Source: Pseudovirgaria hyperparasitica
Lineage: Eukaryota; Ascomycota; Dothideomycetes; Acrospermales; Acrospermaceae
Reading direction: 5' to 3'
Assembly (NCBI RefSeq): GCF_010093815.1
Contig: NW_022985563.1
Span: 65,446-129,445 of the forward strand
DNA length: 64,000 bases
The notes beneath the pieces were generated by a model that was not told the DNA's origin, did not search any database, and saw only the letters and a program-made list of their open reading frames with translations. Position 1 is the stretch's first letter, and each line of letters starts with the position of its first letter. This document shows, piece by piece, positions 52,509 through 63,282 of this stretch. The position numbers and the translations under genes were made by a program.

Positions 52509-55169
52509 CTTTACTCCTATGTAGTCGCTTATAGCCTTATAAGCCTATTATCTTCGTTGACCAAAGAATAGTCATATACGCCATACCGTATCACAATCCG
52601 GCTTTTACCCACGTTGATAATCGCGCCTTCACTTACTGTTTGTGAAACTAAGAGTCTATATATTACAGTTGATCACAAGTTTTGAAGACTCTTCAGTGCG
52701 CGCGCAGCGTCATTTGTTTGTCTGTCATGGGTTTACATATATCGAAAAAATGCGTCGCAAAGAACTCGTGACTCAAACTTTTATACTTTGGCACAACAGT
52801 CTAGCCTTCGTATCAGACAGATTTAGCAGATCTTTGAATGCTCAACTTGCCGGGAGGATGATTGGTCACATCGGATCTAGCTCATACTCCGGAAGACATT
52901 TGCTTTTTACATTACCCCTGGGTATTGCTTACGGTGGTCTCAGCTGTTCTCTTTGACCGCGCAACGCCTGCAGATATATCTCCCGTGCCATGCGGTAACT
53001 GGTTATTTCCAGGAAAGTATCACGGCTCGATGGATTGTATTAGCACATGTTAAAATGGGCACGTTGCTTACTATCTCGTAGTAAGTACCAGCAGACACGC
53101 CGTATGACAACATAATAGAATGATAGGATCCCGCCTTCTTGATCGACCTTTCGGGAAAGTGTATTCAGGAGACATTTCTGGTGGGCAGTGTTGCTACATC
53201 TTCAATTGCGCTTAGAACTTGCATTTTCTCTGAAGACCTATCGTCCCACCTGAAGTCCGGCCATGTACGATCCATCATAGATGTCATCAACGACCTAGAA
53301 CCTTGCTCACTCTCCGTAGTTGATAGTAGCAAAAGCGTTATGAAGCTCGGCTCTTTCGCTTTTAGATCAGGTGATATCAGTGAGAAATCCACAATCCTGT
53401 GTGAACACGGAGGCTTCTTATCGAATGATAGAAGATTTTTGACATATTCGAAGCAAGACTTGAAGCTGTGTTGACAGGGTTTGGTGAATCCAAGTGGATA
53501 CTGGCGAAACACGGGATGCGTCTCACCATCGAACAGCTATTGGGACGAGACTTTCTCTGCGTACATTGCTGTGTAGACTGAAGAGTGAGTGAGTCACTAT
53601 TGTGTCTACGAAGGAGTGGTTGTATTTAATGCAGCACACTTTGATCGGCGCAAGGTGTTACCATGGAACAACACTAAGAGCGACAAGACTGACGACGTCC
53701 GGTACTCTAAAGTGGCGTACACAGAGGTCGCATCATCTAGAGCTGGGCGTCTTGGAAACGTAGCCCGATCAATCTGATGTATCATCAATTGCGGTCTTAT
53801 TCTATATTTGGAACCTCGTGGCTATCACACCTGGATCATTCGCTTAACTCGCCAAAAAAGGTTAGCGTTTGTTTGGAGTGTCAATCTCTGCCGGGTATTT
53901 CCTGTTGTAGAAGTCGAAGTACTTTGTAGTTGGAACCATCACTAATAGTCAGAGTCGCAAATTGTTTCAATATCGTTGCGTGTGACTTCTAGGAGCACGA
54001 TCGATACATGATCTGAGTATTGAGTTCATATCATCAGTCCGCACTTCCATAGAATCAGCTACAAGCTACCATACATCGGAGTCAGCACAAGATAAAGGCC
54101 CATCAATTCACAGGTCGTAAGAAAACTTGACCAACAGAATATCTTCAGGAAACAGTATTAGACTAGCGCATTATTACAAGGGTATTCCAAGACCCGGGAA
54201 AGCGTTATCTCTAAATTTATTTTTTCATCATCCATGACCAAGAGAGCGTGTTTGTGGGGTGACGATCTTGGTGTTTCCATCAAGGCTGCCTGCGCCAGGA
54301 TCCTTCGTGCCGGCCCAATGTCATCATCGTTGACGTGTGGACGCTTGATATCGCGCACATCCACTGACGTGCTGTCAGTAATTGGTGTGAAGTACTTTCG
54401 TTTCGTCACTGGCGCCATCGCGCGTGCCTTTATAACGTCGTAGGACGGATACTTTTAGACGTTTCGTATCCTCCACGGGCTAAGGACTTGTACTCTATGT
54501 ATGTAGCATTGAGGTACGGACAATGTTCGATGAATGGGCAGACTGAGGCTTCAGCGCATGCATGTGACGCAGGTTGAAGAACAGTGGTCCGAGCGACGGA
54601 CATGAACACTTTAATAGTAGCATTTTACATCTTCTTCCGAAATGTCACAAGAGTAGTCTGAAGTGCTGAACCGAACCAATGCGGCCGCTCAGGGTCTGAC
54701 GACGATGTGGAGTTTGGACATCTGGATTGCTGTCGCTGGACTAAATTACCTTGTCCTGCAACCAACGAAAGTGCACGGACTGATCCATCCCAATCCTCCG
54801 CTCGACACAGACACACCCCTTGCTCCTTTGTGCGGTATTACACAGTCCCTTTTCCATTCATCATCCACTCCTCCACTAGTTTAGGACTAGCAACGTCTGT
54901 GCCGGAAGTGAAAACATGGCGCTGCCTGTCGTCTCGTTTCATGTATCCAGCCAAAATGACTCTCCGTAGCCCCCAATGCCCGTGTGCTTCTATATGATAG
55001 ATCACACCAACGCCTTGACTGCTCCGCTGATGATCCCTGCTCTCACCAGGACTCATTATCGAAACGATCCCCACGTTCTAGCAGTCAGTCCGCTCCCTTA
55101 TGAAGACGAGGGTTTCAGTTTCCTTCCTTACTTGCTTCCAAAGCCATCTGGGTGAAATTTACTCACAGG
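52509..55169. other. 2.7-kb gene-poor region with frame fragments
   Basis: It lies between the NmrA-like and rhodopsin-like genes. Several frames of 60-115 codons occur, including 53139-53474 (+) and 53589-53777 (+). The latter encodes a plausible protein end (VVVFNAAHFDRRKVLPWNNT, then DDVRYSKVAYTEV). They do not join into a gene with normal splice sites that I can see. This may be a decayed locus or simple background. Confidence 0.35.
54158..54418 (-). CDS. Possible 86-aa protein, weak
   Basis: ATG-initiated frame that begins MAPVTKRKYFTPITDSTSVD and continues with a mixed charged sequence (DDDIGPARRILAQAALMETP). The start resembles short nuclear or regulatory proteins, but no family is recognised, there are no supporting introns, and it sits in an otherwise gene-poor interval. 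It may be chance or the remnant of a longer gene. Confidence 0.25.
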   Translation of the reverse strand: MAPVTKRKYFTPITDSTSVDVRDIKRPHVNDDDIGPARRILAQAALMETPRSSPHKHALLVMDDEKINLEITLSRVLEYPCNNALV

Positions 55170-56655
55170 ATGAGTTCTGAGCAAACTCCACCTGATATCG
55201 CGGCTGCGGGAGACGTCCCGACACTGAATAAGCCGGCCTCAATATTGACCCTTATGATCCTTTTCAATGTCAGTTGGATAGTCTTCATCCTTCCTAAATC
55301 TGCTTACTGACCTTCCACAGGTACTGACTTGGGTAATATTTGTGGTCACAGTGTACACTCAAACATAGTGCTGATGATATTGATCTAGATCGCTGTTGCT
55401 CTACGTGTCTGGTCCCGGATAAAACCAGTGAAAGCTCTATACTGGGATGATCTATTCGTAGTATTGACATCGGTACGTCTCTGAACTTGACTATGCACAT
55501 TATAGCCTGAACTAAGAACTGGCAGATAAGTACGACAATAGGGACGGCGAATGCCTGCGTCGGTAAGTTGTATGCTGCATGGGTATCAACACACAGGCCT
55601 TACAAGCTTCTAGAGGTCAGATATGGTCTTGGTCAGCACTGGAAAACGCTGTCGACTGATGAATGGGAACCCTATCTCTTCGTAAGTCACAGCAACAGAC
55701 GTATACCGCTTGTTTGCTCATTGACTATAGTGGACTTGGCTCGCAAACCCGTTCCTCGCATTATCATTGACCCTGGTCAAACTCTCCGTCCTGTTCCAAT
55801 ATATGCGTCTCTGTTCTGGAAGCTCATTTCGCGTATTCCGCAACGTCTGTGTCGGTCTCATGGTCGTTGTAAGTGCATGGGGCATTGCGTACATCTGTCT
55901 AATGATCTTTGCGTGCGACCCAATCAGGGCCTTCTGGACAGCTGATGGCCCTAGAAAGTGCATCTTCTTTGGTTCAGACAATCCCGATGAGAAGATTCGG
56001 GCTTACCTATCGCATACTGCCTCGAACATGGTCCTCGACGCCATGATATTCTGCCTCCCTTTACATATATTCTACAAAATGCAGCTGGAGAAGAAGAGCA
56101 AGTGGGGTTTCGCAGGCATTTTCCTCAGTGGTTCAATGTGAGTGCCTCATACCAATTATACACCACCAGGCCTAACGAGATCACAGTATCGTTGTCATCG
56201 CGATTGTACGCTTTGCAAATCTCCTCAAACACGAACTTGGCCTCACCAGTGCTCATTTCGACGTGACGTACTATGCCACTGCTGCGGTGGTACTATCTGC
56301 CCTCGAAGCAGCAGTCGCTACCGTGGCGGCCAGTATTCCGGTCTTCTGGCCGCTCGTAATCTCGTTGAAATCCAACGTAATCCTGATCATCAGCGAAGTC
56401 AGCGTTACCCACGAGAAGCGAGCCGATAGCACTACCGGCCTCCGAAATAGCGATTGGCAGCCCTTAGAAGACTTCAGCACGAAAGGCAAAGACGAAGATC
56501 TCGAGAGTGTTCACAGCAAGAAAGACTACAAAGCCCCGCGTCCGTCTACGGGTGCCATTCCACGAAATCTCGTCTTTCCAGAGACCAAGCTGGATGATGA
56601 GCCCAGACTGAACCAAACGGAGACGACTGTTGTTGCTGGCGATCTGAAACGCTAA
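55170..56655 (+). CDS. PTH11/rhodopsin-like seven-helix membrane protein
   Basis: Heavily split gene with six or seven exons. Well supported: 55389-55472, 55526-55562, 55614-55681, 55731-56137 and 56187-56655, introns about 49-53 bp. The N-terminal exon begins at ATG 55170 and runs to 55268; a tiny exon starting at 55321 (12 or 30 nt) may follow. The product is about 391 aa. Family blocks include ALRVWSRIKPVKALYWDDLF, VRYGLGQHWKTLS, NPFLALSLTLVKLSVLFQYM, GIAYICLMIFACDPIRAFW and FFLPL-type LDAMIFCLPLHIFYKM. These belong to the fungal integral membrane (rhodopsin-domain, PF20684-like) group that includes PTH11-related receptors. The C-terminal tail of about 95 residues is hydrophilic. A CFEM domain is absent. 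Ligand unknown. Confidence 0.82.
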
Positions 56656-57645
56656 GGAGAAGCATGTTCTTTCGATTATGACGAATGGAGTTCAATTTTG
56701 TTTCAAGCATATACCCAACAGATCTCATCTATAGATACAAAATCATAATAGTCAGGAGACGACATACCTGATATAAAAGATATATTGGGTACTAGTCGTC
56801 CTTTGCAATAAGCTTCGTATTATGGCTACTGCCCTGAAATCTCAGCCCCCTACATATATCTAGAACCAGCGGTAACTAGGCCTACATGTGGAATTGAGAA
56901 TGTATGTATGTGTGGCTAGGGTGCATGCAAATGCTGGTGGTGCAGATGTGATCACGGAGAGCTCACTTACAGCACGCGAGCCTACGAGTCGTAACCGCCG
57001 AACTTCTCCTAAGCCAGACCCTGCTTTGCACCATCAATCCCGGACTTCAGAGAAATGTGACATACCACTCGCTGATACCAGTAACAAGCCCATCCCGTCC
57101 ATCTCCACAGAACCAGAAACTTCCTTCACCATAATCCATAGCCCTTAAGCCACATGATGCTCCAAGCCTGAATCCTTCAGTTCAGCCTCGCGGTCCACAA
57201 TTCGTAAAGGTTTCCCAAGTGTCTCATAAAATCCCTGCTCCTAAATCTTTAGATCACCAAAGATCCCTTCCTTACGCTGAACCGCATCCAGAACTCCATG
57301 TAGACCCACCGCAACCGAACACTCCACCAAGATTAGGATGCATGCGGTATACCGCAAACTGTATGTGGCATCTGCGGGTAGCTTCGACCTGTCCGTACGC
57401 CGCATGCTCTGTCACATGAACAGCTGGACGGCTAAAGAAGCAGCAAAGACAAAGACGATCTCCGTGGAACCAGTCTCATTGCTGATCTGTGTCGAGAGGT
57501 AAGCCGTCTAGCGAGCAGTGACCGCGAACCGCGCCCTAGAATGGGCGCATAGAGAGAAAAAGCATATAAATGCTAGGAGTGGAGTTTTGACTATAAGCGA
57601 GCTCAATCAAGTCCACGATCGCTCTCTCGTCGCTTACGATCAAGA
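56656..57645. other. Intergenic region with Pro/Ser-rich frames
   Basis: About 1 kb between the rhodopsin-like gene and the 3' end of the acidic protein gene. Two overlapping frames (56888-57148 and about 57150-57420) are Pro/Ser-rich and could be a fragment of an unknown gene, but there is no good start or splice evidence. Confidence 0.35.
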
Positions 57646-58827
57646 TTATCTCCAAAACCACCCCCCCTTACCGTCTTCCTTCCTCTCTTCTGCTCTGATC
57701 ACTCGGTCCGACATGCTCTCACCCTGAGCTGACGTATCGTGCATACATTCGTCAGTCTGCAGTCCTGTGTGTGTCGTATGCACGGTCTCCGATGTTTCTT
57801 CTTTACCATTCGCAAAGTGCTTCTTCAGCACGACTTTAGTGGTGATTGTGCCATCGGGGAGAACAGTGCGCTCTGTTGTAGTCATCGACGATAAGACGGA
57901 TGGTTTGTGGCTCGAAGGGGTGGGGATTTGTAACGCGTTGGATGCTATTTTGTGAGAATTGTTGGGATGTTCCAAAGTGTCCGAGCTGCTGTTGGAAGCC
58001 TTACATGTGATGCCGAAGTGCTTCTCGTATAACTCTTGCTCTGTGGACGGAAATTCATCTTCGATGTCATTATCGTAATCATCATCCCCGTCGCCCTCGT
58101 CATCGTTCTCGTGCCTAGACTCCTCCTCCTCCTCCTCATCCTCCTCCTCCTGCCATGGCTGTGTCATAGGCCACAATGCCGTTTGCGACCCCCAATGCCG
58201 ATCGAAAGTGCGCGTCACTAAATTATCTGCGTGCTTCATAACTGCGAAAAGTCCAACCCTCTCTCTTAATCCCTTTGACCACTGTTCCGGATTCTCCCAT
58301 CTGTGGTCAAGCAAATCTTCCGGTGATACTCTTGAGGTAGTCATGGTATGCCACACCAGGTCCTCGAACGCTGCACGCCACTGTATGCCCGGTATATCTT
58401 TTTCTAGCTGAACCGGCGAGTAGTCACTATGTAGTAGCCAATCAGGCTTCAGGAGTTCACCGTGAGTTTTGTCCAGATATCTAGTCAGGCCGTTGAGTCC
58501 GGGATCGGAGAGACTCTGGTTCTGTTCATTTCTAAACGATGCTTCTATGTCTGCTGCTTCTTCCATAAGGCGAAACATTTCTTTCTGAAGAGGTGTGAGG
58601 GCATCATTTTCACTCGGTCGTGGAGTTCGGCGTGGATGAGGCATGTGTCGTGAAGCAATGTCGTTGGACAAGTCGCGGAGGAGACCGAAAATTGAGTTGA
58701 TCTGCTGATCGGCAAAGCGACGAAAGGCGATAAAGGGATTTTGATTTTGGGTCTGATGCTCGTCGGGAGAGGAGGAATAGGACGCGGGATAGTCTTTCCC
58801 GTCATCGTCTCGGGAAGGGGACGTCAT
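57646..58827 (-). CDS. Uncharacterised acidic fungal protein
   Basis: Single exon of 393 aa, ATG 58827. The N-terminal 30 residues are disordered, then NPFIAFRRFADQQINSIFGL suggests an amphipathic helix. A central ordered part (about 75-225) contains LTPLQKEMFRLMEEAADIEA and ALWPMTQPW. A run of about 25 acidic residues (QEEEDEEEEEESRHENDDEG) follows. Near the C-terminus, after a Ser-rich linker, is the block TTTERTVLPDGTITTKVVLK followed by KHFANGKEETSETVH. I recall similar blocks in conserved but uncharacterised proteins of filamentous ascomycetes, without certainty. No catalytic motif is visible, and no function is assigned. Confidence 0.75.
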   Translation of the reverse strand: MTSPSRDDDGKDYPASYSSSPDEHQTQNQNPFIAFRRFADQQINSIFGLLRDLSNDIASRHMPHPRRTPRPSENDALTPLQKEMFRLMEEAADIEASFRNEQNQSLSDPGLNGLTRYLDKTHGELLKPDWLLHSDYSPVQLEKDIPGIQWRAAFEDLVWHTMTTSRVSPEDLLDHRWENPEQWSKGLRERVGLFAVMKHADNLVTRTFDRHWGSQTALWPMTQPWQEEEDEEEEEESRHENDDEGDGDDDYDNDIEDEFPSTEQELYEKHFGITCKASNSSSDTLEHPNNSHKIASNALQIPTPSSHKPSVLSSMTTTERTVLPDGTITTKVVLKKHFANGKEETSETVHTTHTGLQTDECMHDTSAQGESMSDRVIRAEERKEDGKGGWFWR

Positions 58828-59185
58828 GGTGGGAGTTTGTTCGATTCTAATGATAGGGGTGTGTTCGTGCGAGCTGAGAGGAGGATGTGAGTGAAGCAGG
58901 TCCGCGGGTGGAATGAGTATGTATAGTCATGTATTATGAGTTAGTAATTAAGCCCACCCGGTCTACACTGCGGGCGGCCCCATGGTGGTAGCCGCGGCGC
59001 TACCCCACAGCTAGCGACAGTTGCTTACAGCCAATCGTTCACACGTGCGCTTAAAGAGTCCAACGTTATCATTGGGAACATGTTTCATTCTGATCCTATC
59101 GTAGCTATCGTCTATACAAACTTGTTTATAGTAGTCCTGTGTCTAGTTATATGATTCGCAGTCATCAAAAGCCCTGTGTCTATGT
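58828..59185. other. Intergenic spacer
   Basis: 358 bp upstream of the acidic protein gene and downstream of the PhoD-like gene; no gene seen. Confidence 0.45.
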
Positions 59186-61155
59186 CTAGAGTGTAATCTG
59201 AGACCGCATGACGCGCGCGGATGGCGGCGTCGTTAGTGTGTGAGTCCACGCTTCTTTACCGTCTATGATGAGTCTGTATGTTAATAATCCTTGGTCACTT
59301 GAATCCGGGTTCGTGATCTCGATCGCGCCAAACTTGGAGTTGCCGTCCGGAAGATACCTTTGAGTGTCAGTTTTTTGCTTCAAAGCTAGGAACCGGCTGG
59401 CTCACTTTATTTTTACGTCTTCCAAATCAGTCTGTTTATAAGTACGATACGGGAGATAGAACATCGAAAGCGGCGATGTGCTGAACTCATGAACTGTACT
59501 AGTGGCGGGCCATTTGCCTCCAGCTGGGGGTGGAAAGGCCGTAGCTGCGAACTCGTGCCGGTCGCCGCTCAAAACGATGACACCGACGCCGCCTTTGAGA
59601 CCGACATCCCACATTGCTTCAAGAATCTTCTGGCGTTCTACAAGGTATCCTCCCCATGTATCTTCTCCTCCGAAATGCCAGTTTTTGGTAAAAGGGATAC
59701 TGGAGACAATGACTTTCCAATGAATTCCGGCTGGGGTCGGCGACGCTAAGAACTGGAGCAAGTCAAAGAGCTGTGCATCTCCTAGCATCGATTTTCTCGT
59801 ATCGGTTGCGTTCTTTGAGTTTGTGGTTCTGTAACGGCGCGTATCCATCAAAAAGAAAGAGGCTAGACCTTGGTTGAATTCGAACCATGTGTGGCCTGCA
59901 CGGGAAGCTGGTGGATTTACAGCGGCGTTGTAGTGATGCCAGGGGTCAATAGCAGACTGGTATAGACCTGTTGTGTTTTTATCCCAATCATTGCTGATCT
60001 CGTGGTCATCAATTACATGTAACCAGGGCAAGTCATGTGAGGCAGCTGGCCAGTCGGGGGAGGCATAAACTTGGCGATACTCTTGTCGATAAGTGCCAAC
60101 ATCTGTGCCAAGTCGCAATGGCACGTCAACATAGATGAAGTCTCCCAAGAATAGCATAAAGTGAGCTTGGAGTTTGGGAATCCAGCTTGCCAAGTGGTTG
60201 AAACCAGGGATATGCAGTGGGTGGTCAGTTGGATTATATGGCACCCGGGGCTTGATGCAACTTGAATGAACAAAGGTGTACTTCCCATCAGTGTGTTTGG
60301 AAGTCTTGCCTATTCTTGGAGCGGTAGTGAAATGGCCAGTTTGATTGTTTGATAGCATATATTGATAGCGAGTGTCTGGACTTAGCCAATTGATCTTGAT
60401 AGTTGCCGTGTAATCAGTGTCATCAGTAAGGTCCGACGGCTCCAAAGTTGAAGCAGTCTTCCAGGAGCCGTCATCAATGCCTAAGAAGTGTCCGATGTCG
60501 GAGGATGCGTTCGGATCGAGTCGTCGATATTTAATTGTAAGCGGGAGCTGGTGAAGATGTGGCTCCCTGACCAATAGTTTTGCGCTTGAATCAGAGACAT
60601 AGCCAACTCTTATAAAGGCCAGGTCATGGGCTTGGTGTAATAGCGGACCGTGATAGACGTGATCGTAGCACATCAACACTAAAGCTATGTTGATGAATAA
60701 TGTCACATAACTCCACAGTGAGGACGTCGGGCTAGGCAGGCCAGTCAAGAGTGTTCTCAAAACGCGTGGTTTTGGCTTGACCTTTGCCACGACTACTGTC
60801 TCGGTCTCTTCCACAGCTTCATCCTCGCCATCACTATCCGTTATAATCTCTTTTGTATCAATAATTCTAACGATATCCCTGTATGGTGCGGTTTCCTGGA
60901 ATGCGGCGATAAAGGAAGTGAGGTAGATGCCAATCAGGGCAGGGAGAACGGGTGGAACGCCCTTGACATGTAGTGAGAAGCTGCTATGAGAACAAACCGA
61001 GCAAAACTTACGGGAACAGGTATCTAAGCGTCATTCATTAGCAGAGCACTTCGCTACATAGCTGTGGGCTTTACCCATCGCAGAAAAACATAAGTACTCA
61101 ACCGTAAGACGACTGAGCTGCTCAGAGCTGTGTACTTCACGAAAGTAGATGGCAT
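59186..61155 (-). CDS. PhoD-like membrane phosphatase
   Basis: Four exons: 61155-61075, 61023-61012 (12 nt), 60961-59406 and 59357-59186; introns 51, 50 and 48 bp; 606 aa. The N-terminus is assembled only across the first two introns: VLRLSTYVFLRW + IPVP + GVPPVLPALIGIYLTSFIAA, giving one or two membrane helices. A further helix lies at about 115-140 (SLWSYVTLFINIALVLMCYD). The PhoD metallophosphatase domain has MLFLGDFIYVD, LPWLHVIDDHEISNDWD (metal-binding Asp/His) and IVLSGDRHEFAATAF. The last exon supplies YLPDGNSKFGAIEITNPDSS. Fungal membrane PhoD proteins are about this size; the substrate (phosphodiester or phosphomonoester) is not known. Confidence 0.92.
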
Positions 61156-61681
61156 TTCGATGGAGCAGACATGCTAATTCAGACTTGAGATCGCTGCGTA
61201 AGATCGTGTCCACCGGTGTATGGCTCGAGCGCGCTATGACGTACTAGTGAAGCCATCTTGGATCTGACAGCGGCAGACATCCCAAGCTTCATCAAATTAG
61301 AGCCAATCAGATGCCTCCATTTAATCAGCGTTAACACGTTAACACGTCAACGTTTCTGCCTCTACCTTTCACTGTGATCTTCCTAGTCCTGAAAGCTGTT
61401 GATTGACTCAGTTATGCATAAATGTGTATAAGAACGATAGTTGTCAGTTGAAGAGTTGCCAGAGCAAGACCAAGACACGCTTCTTCAGATTTGTTCATAG
61501 GAGCTAAATAGTTGTTCACAAACAAACAAAGTGACATTGATTAGGCATTCGTACATACGTACGTTGTTGCCATAGCGTATCCCAGTAGCCTGTCCGTAGT
61601 AGTACAGCCGATAGCTATCTGCCTTAATCCATCAATTGTAAACAGACCGGTCACGAACATCTCGCTATAGAAACTCGGTAC
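61156..61681. other. Intergenic region with PhoD-like promoter
   Basis: 526 bp; includes ACACGTTAACACGTCAACG near 61333-61352. No gene. Confidence 0.45.
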
Positions 61682-62797
61682 CTAGTGCCAACCCCGTTTC
61701 TCGGGAGGATACTCGCCAGTAGCGTTCCTTCGATAGGCCGGAGGTTGACCCACGGGTGGATCAGCTGCGCTGGAATTTACGTCAGATCCTCGTCTACAGC
61801 CATCCTCACGGGACGATGCCGGTTGCTGTGTGATGTTGCCGTATGTCGAATCACTGAACCCGCCAAAGGTAGGAGCCACAGGAGCTATACTGTCACCCTG
61901 TGCTGGAGCCGAACCAGCGTGTGCATCGTATACTGGAGGTTGATTCACACCTGGACCGGTGTTGAAGTCTTCACGTCCGCCGCGGCCGTTGACGACTACA
62001 CCACGGTTCGGCATAGCGGCATGGCTACCGTTGTAAAGCGGGATTGCTCCTTGACTGTTTGGGTTCGGAGGTTCGTTCATGGGTATTGAAGGATTGTTTG
62101 CATTACTGAACCCCCCGAATTGTAATGGAGCGCGTGCCTGCGAGTCAGATGGAGTAACAACAGGAAAGTTATCGAGAGCGAGGGTTGCAGAGGGGGCAGG
62201 ACCTTGACGAGCAAGGAGTTCTGGCCCATTGCCTCCACAATGACAATGACCTTGGGCTTCGTGACGTCTACAGGAGCGGCGTCCTTCGGGTCTTGGGCCA
62301 GAGTAGATCCCATTGCTGTCGTTATCGTCGAAATCGTAATCGTCATATAGTTCGTCGTAATCAAAGTATATAGGCGCGGCTATGCCATCGATAAAGAGTC
62401 CAAGCCGTGGATCTAAATGCATTCTACCGTAGCCGGTCCGGTCATAAATGATGTCCCAGCATCGATAGAGAAGAAGAATCTTGAAAGCGTGCTCATCGAA
62501 CGGAATCAAGCGTCTCGCCAAACTATGAGGGTCGCCGTACAGCTCATACGCCACAAACCACAACTCTGTCGAAATCTGTACGATAAGTTCATCTGGACAG
62601 CGTTCGAGAACGCGATATGAGAGTGGCATATCTACCCATAGAGTCTCATCGCCATAGTAGACAGGTGGGATTTCCAGCTTGCTGATAATCATCCCCACGC
62701 CTCGGCGCGTCAGTTCATGCTCGATATCTAGGGCCTCGATGTCGTAACCTAGAGACCGAATCTCGATGATACCGGGTCCGATTAAACGGGATCCCAT
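61682..62797 (-). CDS. Uncharacterised protein with FGGFS repeats
   Basis: Single exon, ATG 62797, 371 aa. The first 150 residues look ordered and contain ERCPDELIVQISTELWFVAY and HAFKILLLYRCWDIIYDRTG. A short acidic Tyr/Asp stretch (YFDYDELYDDYDFDDNDSNG) follows, then a cysteine/histidine-rich spot (CRRHEAQGHCHCGG). The last 170 residues are disordered and Pro/Asn/Gly-rich with two short repeats, FGGFSNAN and FGGFSDST, about 90 residues apart. No family is recognised. The composition suggests a lineage-specific protein. Confidence 0.65.
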   Translation of the reverse strand: MGSRLIGPGIIEIRSLGYDIEALDIEHELTRRGVGMIISKLEIPPVYYGDETLWVDMPLSYRVLERCPDELIVQISTELWFVAYELYGDPHSLARRLIPFDEHAFKILLLYRCWDIIYDRTGYGRMHLDPRLGLFIDGIAAPIYFDYDELYDDYDFDDNDSNGIYSGPRPEGRRSCRRHEAQGHCHCGGNGPELLARQGPAPSATLALDNFPVVTPSDSQARAPLQFGGFSNANNPSIPMNEPPNPNSQGAIPLYNGSHAAMPNRGVVVNGRGGREDFNTGPGVNQPPVYDAHAGSAPAQGDSIAPVAPTFGGFSDSTYGNITQQPASSREDGCRRGSDVNSSAADPPVGQPPAYRRNATGEYPPEKRGWH

Positions 62798-63282
62798 GTT
62801 GAGCGTTTCTTGTAGTATGCCTTGGGATGTCGAGACTGTCGTAAGAAGGTTACAGCTTTGCAGGAAATATCAAGGTAGATGTGCTTATTGGTTATGAGCA
62901 CAAGAGGCTCGCCCCTATATGCTGTATCGACGACGCAGCTGTCACTGACCCCTGCGCTGGAGGATACCTCGTGTAAGATGTGTGCAGAAAATACTGGAGC
63001 GTGGCCCTAACGATATGCTTCAATGTTATCGACATGCTCTTGAACGCTGTGTCAAACGAGTGAATCACCTCTAGTCCCCATTTTGATAACGCTGTGGACT
63101 TCTTATGTGCCGCTACTGCCAGCGCATGAGCGTCGATGACAGTGGACCGTATATGAAGACCTTCACAGAATGGCTAGTATAGAACTCTCTTCCATAGACG
63201 GTGTGCTAGAAGTTAGGGCCAAAGACGTTTCTTTTGGGCTGACGGTGATTTGAACAGCAGAAATGATTCTGAAATTTAGAGT
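62798..63282. other. Intergenic spacer
   Basis: 485 bp without coding signal, between two minus-strand genes. Confidence 0.45.

Noticed and set aside
53139-53777. Candidate gene on the plus strand after the MITE
   Set aside because: The frames cannot be joined with normal splice sites and no family is recognised; kept only as a region worth checking.
48209-56655. Secondary-metabolite gene cluster
   Set aside because: A transporter, a reductase-like gene and a receptor-like gene are present, but there is no polyketide synthase, peptide synthetase, terpene cyclase or dimethylallyltransferase.
56888-57420. Pro/Ser-rich frames in the interval after the rhodopsin-like gene
   Set aside because: No ATG in good context or splice pair supports a gene, and composition alone is not enough.
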